From the NCBI GenBank assembly GCA_946122785.1, contig CAMGYJ010000006.1, forward strand, positions 64,543,676 through 64,607,675: a stretch of DNA of 64,000 nt. The letters run 5' to 3'. Position 1 is the stretch's first letter. The number at the start of each line of letters is the position of its first letter. Position numbers and translations under genes: made by a program. A model generated the notes under the pieces. That model did no database searches. It was given only the letters and a program-made list of their open reading frames with translations, and was not told where the DNA came from. Below, one piece after another: positions 24,401-34,664 of this stretch. The stretch comes from Linum tenue (taxonomy: Eukaryota; Streptophyta; Magnoliopsida; Malpighiales; Linaceae).

Positions 24401-27400
24401 GCATCAGATATTCTTACAAGAGATATCACGCTGGAGGAGAGAAGGGCTGATTTGGTAAGTAGTCTGTAGTAGTAACTCTTCGAATCATTTATTGCCTTTT
24501 TTGAGTCTAGTGTTGACCAGCGGTAATCATATGCATCTGTTCTCATGGATTTACTTAAGCAATTGCTGGAAGTGACCTAAAATGCTTGATACTAGGTCTG
24601 GTGGAGTTTTTTTTATCCTAGATATGACAATATAATACAAGAAAAAATGTCTATCCGAGAAATCCCTTCCCACCTAGGTAATAAAAACAAATGAAAGCAA
24701 GTAAGCAACTCTAAACTAGACAGGGGAAGGGCTTCTCTTAACCTATAATTTTCTGTGAAACATTATTTTTGTGAATAATAATGTGATTGTTGAGGACAGA
24801 AGGTTTATGCAACTTGGATACTTGTGTTAGTGGTGATCAATAAATTTGTTCATTTCTGCTACAGGGTCATGCACTTTCTTGATTTATGCTTTTACATGTG
24901 CCTGGTATCATCTAGGTAGAACGTGCACATCCTGCATGGATCATACTTTGAGCCCTAACAATGTCTTCTTTTCTCTTCTGCAGATTCATTCAGCTGCAAC
25001 AATTTTAGACAAGAATAACTTGGTCAAGTACGACCGGAAAAGTGGATATTTCCAGGTTACTGACCTTGGCCGTATTGCAAGCTACTACTATATATCTCAT
25101 GGCACTATATCCACCTATAATGAGCATCTGAAACCAACGATGGGGAACATTGAGCTGTGTCGCTTGTTCTCGCTAAGTGAAGAGTTTAAGTATGTAACCG
25201 TGAGGCAAGATGAGAAAATGGAACTAGCAAAGCTATTGGACCGTGTTCCAATTCCTGTGAAGGAGAGTCTGGAGGAGCCTAGTGCCAAGGTCAATGTTCT
25301 TCTGCAAGCGTACATCTCACAGCTGAAGCTTGAAGGCCTGTCATTGACTACTGATATGGTTTATATAACACAGGTACTTTTGTTGGTCCTTGCACTATTA
25401 TGTTCTGTTAGCAGCTCTTGTTGGATTTAGAGCTCCATATGCTGAAGCTGTATTTTTCTCTTCACTAATTTCTTCTTCTTTTGGATTGTACAGAGTGCAG
25501 GTCGCCTTCTTCGAGCACTTTTTGAGATCGTCTTGAAAAGAGGGTGGGCAAAGCTGACTGAGAAGGCTTTGAACTTGTGTAATATGGTAAATAAGAAGAT
25601 GTGGAGTGTGCAGACACCCCTTCGCCAATTCGATGGGATACCAAATGAGATTCTTATGAAATTGGAAAAGAAAGACTTGTCGTGGGAAAGGTACTATGAC
25701 CTCACACCACAGGAGATTGGCGAACTTATTCGTTTCCCAAAGATGGGTAGGGTGTTGCATAAGTTCATCCATCAATTTCCAAAGCTGAATCTTGCAGCTC
25801 ACGTGCAGCCGATAACTCGAACTATTTTGAGGGTTGAGCTCACCGTCACTCCTGATTTTCAGTGGGATGACAGAGTTCATGGGTATGTTGAACCATTTTG
25901 GGTAATTGTTGAGGACAATGATGGCGAGTATGTCTTGCACCATGAGTATTTCATGCTAAAGAAGCAGTATATTGATGAGGATCACACATTGAATTTCACA
26001 GTACCTATCTATGAGCCGTTACCTCCTCAGTATTTCATCCGTGTTGTATCTGATAGGTGGCTCGGATCCCAGACTGTTCTACCTGTCTCTTTCAGGCACC
26101 TTATTTTACCCGAGAAGTATCCCCCTCCAACTGAGCTCTTGGATTTGCAGCCTCTTCCAGTGTCAGCTTTGAGAAATCCTTCCTATGAGGCTCTATATCA
26201 GGGGTTTAAGCATTTTAATCCGGTCCAGACACAGGTCTTCAATGTCTTGTATAATACAGATGACAATGTCCTGGTTGCTGCCCCAACCGGGAGTGGGAAG
26301 ACGATATGCGCAGAGTTTGCAGTGTTGAGGAATCAGCAGAAGGGACCTGATAGCATCATGCGAACTGTCTATATAGCCCCCCGTGAAGCAATTGCTAAGG
26401 AGCGCTATCGTGATTGGGAGAGGAAGTTTGGTGAAGGCCTTGGCTTTAAGGTTGTGGAACTAACTGGGGAAACCGCTACTGATTTGAAACTGATCGAGAA
26501 GGGTCAAATAATCATCAGTACACCAGAGAAATGGGATGCACTGTCTCGTTGTTGGAAGCAAAGAAAGAATGTTCAGCTAGTCAGTCTTTTTATAATTGAC
26601 GAGCTTCACTTGATTGGAGGTCAGGGCGGTCCAGTGCTGGAGGTGATTGTCTGTAGGATGAGATACATTGCAAGTCAGATTGAGAACAAGATCAGGATTG
26701 TGGCCCTTTCATCTTCTCTTGCTAATGCTAAAGATATTGGGGAGTGGATAGGAGCTACCTCACATGGTCTCTTCAATTTCCCACCTAGCGTCCGTCCTGT
26801 TCCTCTAGACATACACATACAAGGGGTGGATATTGTGAATTTTGAGGCAAGGATGCAAGCCATGACGAAGCCGACTTACACATCAATAGTTCAGCATGCA
26901 AAGAATGGCAAGCCCGCTCTCGTCTATGTCCCCACAAGAAAGTACGTGAAGACCACTGCAGAGGACTTGATGTCGTACTCTGCCGTTGACAACAGTGAGA
27001 ATCCTGCCTTTTTGTTGCGGTCCTCCAAAGAGCTAGAGCCTTTTGTAACTAAAGTTCAGGACGAGACTCTGCGGATCACTCTAACCTTTGGGGTCGGTTA
27101 CTTACACGAGGGTTTGACTGATCTGGATCAGGAGGTTGTCTCTCAATTATTTGAAGCAGGTTGGATTCAGGTCTGTGTTGTGAGCAGCTCAATGTCTTGG
27201 GGAGTGTCTCTGCTGGCACACTTGGTAGTTGTGATGGGAACTCAGTACTACGATGGGAGAGAAAATGCTCACACCGACTACCCGGTCGCCGATCTGTTGC
27301 AGATGATGGGCCATGCTAGTCGACCGTTGCTTGATAACTCTGGGAAGTGTGTAATCTTTTGTCATGCACCACGTAAAGAATACTACAAGAAGTTTCTCTA

Positions 27401-28679
27401 CGAAGCCTTCCCTGTTGAGAGTCATCTGCACCATTTCCTGCATGATAATTTTAATGCAGAAATAGTTGCTGCAGTTGTCGAGAACAAGCAGGATGCTGTT
27501 GATTATCTAACCTGGACTTTCATGTACAGGAGATTGACTCAGAATCCAAACTACTATAATCTCCAAGGTGTGAGTCACAGGCATCTCTCTGATCATCTGT
27601 CAGAGCTAGTTGAAAATACATTGAGCAATTTAGAAGCAAGCAAGTGCATTACAATTGAGGAGGACAGGGACCTTTCCCCCCTCAATCTTGGCATGATAGC
27701 ATCTTACTATTACATCAGCTACACGACCATCGAGCGTTTCAGCTCTTCTCTGACTCCCAAGACAAAGATGAAAGATCTCCTAGAGATTCTGGCTTCCGCC
27801 TCAGAGTATGCACAGCTTCCCATAAGACCTGGGGAAGAAGAAAAGCTCCGGAGGCTGCTCAATCACCAGAGATTCTCGTTTGAGAATCCGAGGTACAGCG
27901 ACCCACACGCAAAAGCCCACGTTCTGCTTCAAGCTCATTTCTCGAGGCAAACAGTGGGGAAGAATCTAGCTTTCGACCAGCGGGAGATTCTCCTTTCTGC
28001 CAGCCGGTTACTCCACGCAATTATTGATGTCATCTCGAGCTACGGTTGGTTGAACCTCGCACTTCTTGCAATGGAGGTTAGCCAGATGGTGACACAAGGG
28101 ATGTGGGAACGCGATTCCGTGCTGCTTCAGCTTCCACACTTAACGAGGGAATTGGCCAGGAAGTGCAAGGAGAAGAGCATAGAGACTCTGTTCGATTTGG
28201 TGGAGATGGAGGACGACGCGAGGCGGGATCTGCTGCAGATGTCTGATCCCCAGCTGCTGGATATTGCAAAGTTCTGCAACCGGTATCCGAACATCGATAT
28301 GACGTACGAGGTTCAAGGTGGCGAGAGCGTGAGGGCGGGTGACGATGTGACCCTACAGGTCGTGCTGGAAAGGGATCTGGAAGGGAGGACGGAGGTAGTA
28401 GGTCCGGTGGACGCCCCGAGGTACCCTAAGGCCAAGGAAGAAGGGTGGTGGCTGGTGGTCGGTGATACGGAGACGAATCAGCTGCTGGCCATCAAGAGGG
28501 TGTCCCTGCAGAGGAGGCTGAAAGTGAAGCTTGCATTTGCTGCTCCAACTGAAGTTGGTAGGAAGAGTTATACGCTCTACTTCATGTGCGACTCTTACCT
28601 TGGCTGTGACCAGGAGTACAGCTTCACGGTGGACGTGGAAGGAGCTGTGGAAGACGATCGCGTGAGACTGACTGACTGA
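21485..28679 (+). CDS. BRR2: BRR2-type U5 snRNP ATP-dependent RNA helicase (DExH, Ski2-like)
   Basis: BRR2 unwinds U4/U6 during spliceosome activation in the nucleus. Exons are 21485-24454, 24984-25373 and 25494-28679; both introns are GT-AG and the joined product is 2,181 aa, the usual size for plant BRR2. The start [19 protein letters not shown] is the typical N terminus. An acidic region lies at about residues 215-255. Helicase cassette 1 has APTGAGKT near residue 538, DEIH near 649 and [10 protein letters not shown] near 884. Cassette 2 has APTGSGKT near 1383 and DELH near 1489, but its motif VI reads QMMGHASRP, so the arginine-finger region is altered, as expected for the regulatory C-terminal cassette. 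Each cassette is followed by a Sec63-type unit. There are no frameshifts or internal stops. Which paralogue it is cannot be told. Confidence 0.96.
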
Positions 28680-29026
28680 ATGGCGCCATTGTTTTTGTAT
28701 GGTGGCGTGATGGAGAAATGTTACAGCAGTGTGGGTTTTTGAGTGAGAACATTTTGTATTCGTAGCTGATAGAAAAGACTGTACTTTTAACTCAACAGCG
28801 GGGCAAATTTTGTCAAATGCCCTAGAAGAATGTATGCTCTGATGTATTTTTGACTGGATTGCGAAGCAGAGAAGCGTTGTTCTCCTCCTTTACAGCGTCC
28901 TTTTTCTCTAGTCCACATTATTGTCCAGGTTATGCACTGTGCAGGACATGGCGGCGTTTTAGATAGCGTTGCGGATGATGCTTTGCTTTCGTTTCAGCAT
29001 ATTTTCCGTTAAATGAAACGTATGAT
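28680..29026. other. BRR2 3' UTR and flank
   Basis: About 350 bp follow the BRR2 stop before the Mutator-like element. No second gene and no clear polyadenylation signal were identified. Confidence 0.5.
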
Positions 29027-29561
29027 TACTGTGTTGGGTTAATTGCATGGTTGGTCATTGAGATTACAGAAAACGTTCAAGTTTGATCATTCGAAATATT
29101 TAAATCCATTGGTGTTACTTCCGTTTATTGAAACCGTTCACGTTTGGTCACTCTCCGTCCAACTCCGTTAACTTTTGCTTACGTGGCGGTCAACTCTAAA
29201 AGTTGACCGTTAAATGTGGAACGCGGCAGTTAAAAAATAATAAAAATAATATTTTACAATTTCCACCAATTTTTACAACAATATGCTGCTACATATGATT
29301 GAGAATTCTGATTCTAAAAAGCCCCTTATCCATTTCCCCATTCGAATCCCCTCCCCAATTCCATCAAAGATGGAAAGCTCATTTCCTTTGTTCCAATTTT
29401 TCTTCTTCTCGAGAAGATGCTGCATTTTTCCTTCTCCGACCTATTCCCCCCTCCACCGCCATAGCGAAGAAATCAACTCCGGCCACCGTCCTCTTCCAAG
29501 ACTATTACAACGAGTGGTTCAAGACCCTGAAGACGAAACTCCTCCCACTAGTACACCGCTC

Positions 29562-29866
29562 TGTTGCGGTTTATTTGACGACTTCGTGGTGGACTTAGTT
29601 GTCGTTAGTTGATATTAATAGTAGTAAAGTGAAGTTTGCCTAAGCCAAACCCTAAGTGGAATTGATGTAAGGGTTAGGGCAGGAGGTATATATATATCCT
29701 CCTTGCCTGCGGCTGTAGCTGTAAGTTTTGGTACAAGTTGAATAATAAAAGTTCAGCCGAGAAGCTCTTGTGGAGCTTCTCCGTGGATTAGTCCCGTTCG
29801 CATAGAACGGGGATACCACGTAAATCGTTCGTGTCGTTTTGTTTTCCGCGTTCTACTTATTTTACA
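29562..29866 (+). repeat. 5' LTR of the copia element
   Basis: The LTR starts with TGTTGCGG and ends with TTTTACA directly before the tRNA primer-binding site. A TATA-like tatatatatat stretch is near 29687-29698. Confidence 0.93.
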
Positions 29867-29881
29867 TGGTATCAGAGCTTG

Positions 29882-32611
29882 GTTTTCCCGTTTCGCCTCT
29901 ATGACTTCCTGATGGGGCTTGATGAGTCTTTTTCCACTGTAAAAACTCAAGTTCTTTCTATGCAGACACTGCCCACCCTATCGGAAGCCTACCAACTTGT
30001 TTCAAATGATGCTCATCAGCGTCGTCTTGCGGTTCGCAATCGTCCTAGTTCTGAAGTTGCCGCGTTTCTTGTTCGTGATGATATGCCTTCTGAGGAGTCC
30101 TCTTCGGATGGTCGTGGTCATCACAAGTGTACCCATTGTGGGAAAATTGGCCATCTCAAGGATCGGTGTTTCGATCTCATTGGGTGGCCGGATCGTCCGC
30201 CTTCTAAACCTGATGGCGCGGGGAGGAAGAAAGGGTCGGAGCGCCTGAAGTCCACTCCTAAGGCAGCAGCTGTTGAGGTTGGTGAGAGTCCGGTAGCTGG
30301 ACTAAGCATGTCACAGCTAGCGCAGCTCAAGGAGTTCTTGGCTGGGTCCTCCTTCTCGCCGGAAGCTTCGGCAACCAAGCTTACGTGTACTTTCTCTTGC
30401 TCTTCTTCGTGGGTTTTGGATTCGGGATGTAATGAACACATCGTACATGATGTGTCTCTTCTTTCTCATGGTTATCAACCGTCTGATTTGCGGGTTGGGA
30501 TTCCTAATGGGGTCTCGGTTAATGTTGCTCAAGTTGGGTCTGTGTGCATGAGTAACGGGATGGTTTTGCCTCGTGTTTTACTGGTTCCCGAGTTCAAGTG
30601 TAATCTATTGTCGATCAGTCGGCTCACATAGGAGTTTCCCATCGCTCTGATCTTCCTTCATAATTTTTGTATTCTACAGGACTTGCGTTGCAAAAAGATG
30701 ATTGGGATGGGCCAACAACGTGACGGGTTATACTATCTCCGCTTATTTGATGACGTAAGGGAAGCTGTTGTTCATGCCGCAACTAGAGAGGATCGTTTAT
30801 CAGCTCCGTTGTGGCATGCTCGCTTAGGTCATCCGTCCATGGAGAAGTTGTCATTGTTGCCTTTTGTTTCGGTTTCTAAACAGTCGGGTCTGGACCGTTG
30901 CTCTTCTTGTTTACGAGCTAAACAGACACGTAGTCCTTTCCCGTCCAGTTCTATTAAGACTTCTCGTCCTTTTGAGTTGATTCATGTTGATATTTGGGGT
31001 GGCTATAAGGACCCGTCATTGAGTGGTGCGCATTATTTTCTTACTCTGGTGGATGATTTTTCGCGTGCTGTTTGGGTATATCTTCTTCGATATAAGTCGG
31101 AGGTTGCTGGTTATTTGATGATGTTTTGTCAACAGGCTAAACGTCAGTATAGTTCTTCTGTTGTTCGTATACAGGCCGATAATGGTATGGAGTTTCAAAC
31201 TAATGTTCTTAAACAGTACTACGAGAGTGAGGGGATTGTGTTACAAACCTCGTGTACTGATACACCGCAACAGAACGGGGTCGTCGAGAGGAAGCATCCA
31301 CATTTATTAGAGACAACTCGCTCTCTATGTTTTCATGCCTCCCTGCCGATCAAATTCTGGGGGGAATGTGTTCTTACAGCAACTTACCTCATCAACCGGC
31401 TCCCTTCTTCGGTGACTTCAAATGATACTCCATTTGAGCGTCTTTTCGGCAAGAAACCCACGTATAATCATCTTCGGACTTTTGGGTGTTTAGCGTATGC
31501 TAAAGACACTCGTCCTTCTCTCGACAAGTTTGCCACGAGGGGGAGAGAATGTGTTTTTCTCAGTTATCCGGCTGCTCAAAAAGGTTATCGCGTTTTTGAT
31601 TTGACTACTCACTCCATGTTTACATCTCGTGATGTAGTATTTTGTGAGGATAAATATCCTTTCAAAAATTTGGACGGTGCTTGCACTGGGGCTTCACCGC
31701 CAGTTCATTTGGACTCCAGTCCTTGTTTCTCTCTTGATGACCGTTCTCATGACCCGGCCGCGAACGAGATGGTTCCCTTTGTTGATGTGGTGAATACAGA
31801 GGAGGAATCCACTCCTGTTTCTTCCTCGCAACCTGCCAGCGAGTCCTCTCACTCGCCTCCTGCCTCGCCTTCTAGTTCATCACCCCCAGTCGCGGGTGAT
31901 TCTTCTCCTTCATCATCCACTACATCCTCGCCGCAGTCTTCCCCAGCCCCAGTTGTTGAGTTGCGTCGTGGTGATCGTCTCCGCCAGGTACCCCGTCATC
32001 TTGATATTTATGAGGTCACATTACCCTCGGCAAATTCATGTGTGAAATACCCCTTACATGATGTGCTATGTTATGACCGTTTATCCCCAAGTTATCGTGC
32101 ATTTGCGGCTGCTCTTACTCGTCACGTAGAGCCTCGCACGTTCTCTGAAGCTGTTATCCATGCATGCTGGAGAGAAGCTATGCAGCAGGAGTTTGATGCT
32201 CTCGTTGCCAATGGTACCTGGGATTTACAACACTTGCCCCCCGGCAAGAAACTGGTTGGTTCGAAGTGGGTGTTTAAGATTAAATATCGTCCTGATGGCA
32301 GCATTGAAAGGTTCAAAGCTCGCCTTGTCGCACAGGAGTACACGCAGAAGGAAGGGATTGATTTTCATGAGACTTTTGCGCCTGTTGCAAAGTTAGTTAC
32401 AGTTCATTGTGTCTTAGCTCTTGCGGCACAACGCGGTTGGTTTCTTCATCAATTGGACGTGAACAATGCTTTTCTTCACGGCGATCTTGATGAAGAAGTT
32501 TATATGCGAGTTCCTGATGGTTTTGCTCGACCGGGGGACTCACGAGTATGTCGTCTTCGCAAATCGTTGTATGGATTACGTCAGGCATTCACGCCTCAGC
32601 TTGAGGGGGAG
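29882..32611 (+). pseudogene. copia gag-pol relic
   Basis: Gag C-terminal part (LMGLDESFSTVKTQVLS), CCHC knuckle CTHCGKIGHLKDRC near 30128, and protease-like VLDSGCNEHIV near 30416. A TAG at 30629-30631 breaks the frame before the GAG-pre-integrase region (LWHARLGHPSMEKL). Integrase follows with QADNGMEF near 31173 and TPQQNGVVERK near 31262. Reverse transcriptase starts at about 32170 (NGTWDLQHLPPGKK, KARLVAQEYTQKEGIDF) and stops after SLYGLRQA, joined straight to the polypurine tract. The catalytic YVDD block and RNase H are absent, and gag starts immediately after the primer-binding site without its N-terminal part. It cannot transpose unaided. Confidence 0.92.
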
Positions 32612-32905
32612 TGTTGCGGTTTATTTGACGACTTCGTGGTGGACTTAGTTTTCGTTAGTTGATATTAATAGTAGTAAAGTGAAGTTTGCCTAAGCCAAAC
32701 CCTAAGTGAAATTGATGTAAGGGTTAGGGCAGGAGGTATATATATATCCTCCTTGCCTGTGGCTGTAACTCTAAGTTTTGGTACAAGTTGAATAATAAAA
32801 GTTCAGCCGAGGAGCTTCTCCGTGGATTAATCCCGTTCGCATAGAACGGAATTACTACGTAAATCGTTCGTGTCGTTTTGTTTTCCGCATTCTACTTATT
32901 TTACA
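32612..32905 (+). repeat. 3' LTR of the copia element
   Basis: This is a direct repeat of 29562-29866 lacking 11 bp around the ccgag...gagcttctccg segment, followed by the cgctc duplication. Confidence 0.93.
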
Positions 32906-34664
32906 CGCTCCCTCTCCGACCCTTCCCCGCCGTCGCTGCTCTCCTCCAACGTTCACCTCCTCCTCCACCACCACTTTCTCTCCTACTAAGACGCCCTGGA
33001 CCTCGCCGCCAACCTCCCTCACCTCCACCAGCCGTGGCGCAACTTACTTGGCAGCAGCTCCACAGCCAGATCAAGATTCGTGACGGCGACACTGAGTAGG
33101 GACTGAACAAGGACCGGATCTATGGCGCTATTGCACGGTCGTTGATCCTAGTTTTTGTCGCGGTGGCTATAATTGATAAACGGATTTTGGTTGTCTTCGC
33201 CATCTCTTCCCAAATTTCAAGATCGAGAACCCTACTCGCCGGCCGCCGCCACGCCTCTCTTGGCGGATTCCTTCCTCTCTCGCAGACAAAGACCCTAGCT
33301 TCATTTCCCAATTATTTACATATCTCTGTTGGAGGGGGGTTGGGTGGTGGCAACAGAGGAAGAGGTTGGTTTTGTTTTGGTAGGGAATTATAGGGAAAGC
33401 CTCTTCTCTGCTTCCTCTAAAAAAAAAAAAAATGTGGAGAGACGCTCTCGCCTCTCTCCTCTGGTTTGGTGCTGTCGTCGGCCGCCTAATTGCCGCCGTT
33501 CTACACAAAGCCTTCGTTGCTAGTATCCGCAATCAAGTCCAGGTAAGGCAGACGCAGGGACGAGAATGGCCCAAATTAGCTTCTTCTTCGCCATGGCCTT
33601 TGTCTGGCCAAAGCGATTCCCGGAGCGGACGTTGCCAAGCCGAGAGACGAAATCCAACCCGATCTCTATCAAAGGGGAGGAAATGTAAATTTATGAGCTA
33701 TGGTTTGGAGTGTGATATAAACTACTCCGGTACAAAGAAAAATCGTCGAACAGTGCAAGTTATAGCGTGGCGTTTTAAGATCCCCACCGAGGATGAGATG
33801 GACGAAGTGATGACTGGTCAAGTCCATTCGAGCTGCCAGGGATACAAACCCCGGCAGAACCCTAGTAGTGATCTAGAAGAGATCACCAAGGAGTCTGATG
33901 ATCCAGTAGGATCAGTTGAACCACCGCCGATCCCTAAGGGAACAGGTGGAAGGGTTTTGGGTAAAGAAATGTCCTGCGCACCCCAATTCGGGGAAAAGGA
34001 AAACCCAAATACCACTGATCGGTGGGACGAATCGCGGCGGGGCCTTCCAAACTGCGGTGATACTTTATCAAATCTGGGTCGGCGGGAGGAATCGACGCGG
34101 TGTACCTTGAATCGTCGGGAAACCCTCCGTCAGACTAGTGTTGTGGATGAACTGGGATTCTCTGTTCCAGATTTTGCGGCGTGGTCGGTGGCGCTGCCCT
34201 CCCGAACTATCCGTCAGCGTAACAGAAATTTCAAATTTCTCCCAACAATCCGGCCTTCTTTCCAAATCACGGAAACACAGAAGGATCCGAATCTTTGTGA
34301 TACTTATCCTATACTTTTCGGATGTACGAGAAAGACCCTGGGGAGAAGTTTCCTAGCTGGACAGAACTTCCTACCTGCCTCTCCCTATTTAAACCTATCT
34401 CACAGCTGCTCCTTCATCTTCTTGAGACATTCAGAGCAGCGTGCCGAGATAGCAATTGCGGAGAGCGGCGGTATTCAGCTTAGGAAGCCAGACCCTCTTC
34501 GTTCCCCAGGTAAAACTCGATTAGTAATCCTTGATTCAGTTTTGGCTTTGGATATAAACCAAGCTGGCCTGATACCAACTATTCCTTCCCATCTGGGACA
34601 AGTGAGTCCACTACGAGAAACTAACCAAGGGGCTTTCCCCCTTGCTTCCTCTTCGCAGCTTTCG

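Larger units (their letters stand above)
29562..32905 (+). mobile_element. Ty1/copia LTR retrotransposon, internally deleted
   Basis: The LTRs are 29562-29866 (305 bp) and 32612-32905 (294 bp), both TGTTGCGG...TTTTACA. The 5-bp target duplication cgctc is at 29557-29561 and 32906-32910. The primer-binding site tggtatcagagc (initiator Met-tRNA type) is at 29867-29878 and a purine tract gaggggga lies just before 32612. The LTRs differ by one 11-bp indel and about a dozen substitutions. The internal region is only 2,745 bp because the start of gag and the end of pol are missing. Confidence 0.95.
29283..33080 (+). pseudogene. captured DOG1/INAPERTURATE POLLEN1-like gene fragment, split by copia
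   Basis: Joining 29283-29561 to 32911 onward, across the copia insertion and one copy of its 5-bp duplication, gives one reading frame. It includes FQDYYNEWFKTLKTKLLPL, then HLLLHHHFLSY, a stop (taa), and DALDLAANLPHL. I recognise this as similar to plant DOG1-domain proteins of the INP1 kind; that is memory-based and moderate in certainty. The fragment begins about 30 bp inside the left Mutator terminus and its right limit is unclear (about 33060-33100). The in-frame stop and truncation make it non-functional. Confidence 0.5.

Noticed and set aside
30121..30441. Minus-strand open frame over the copia gag
   Set aside because: It is the shadow of gag and protease codons on the other strand, with no domain.
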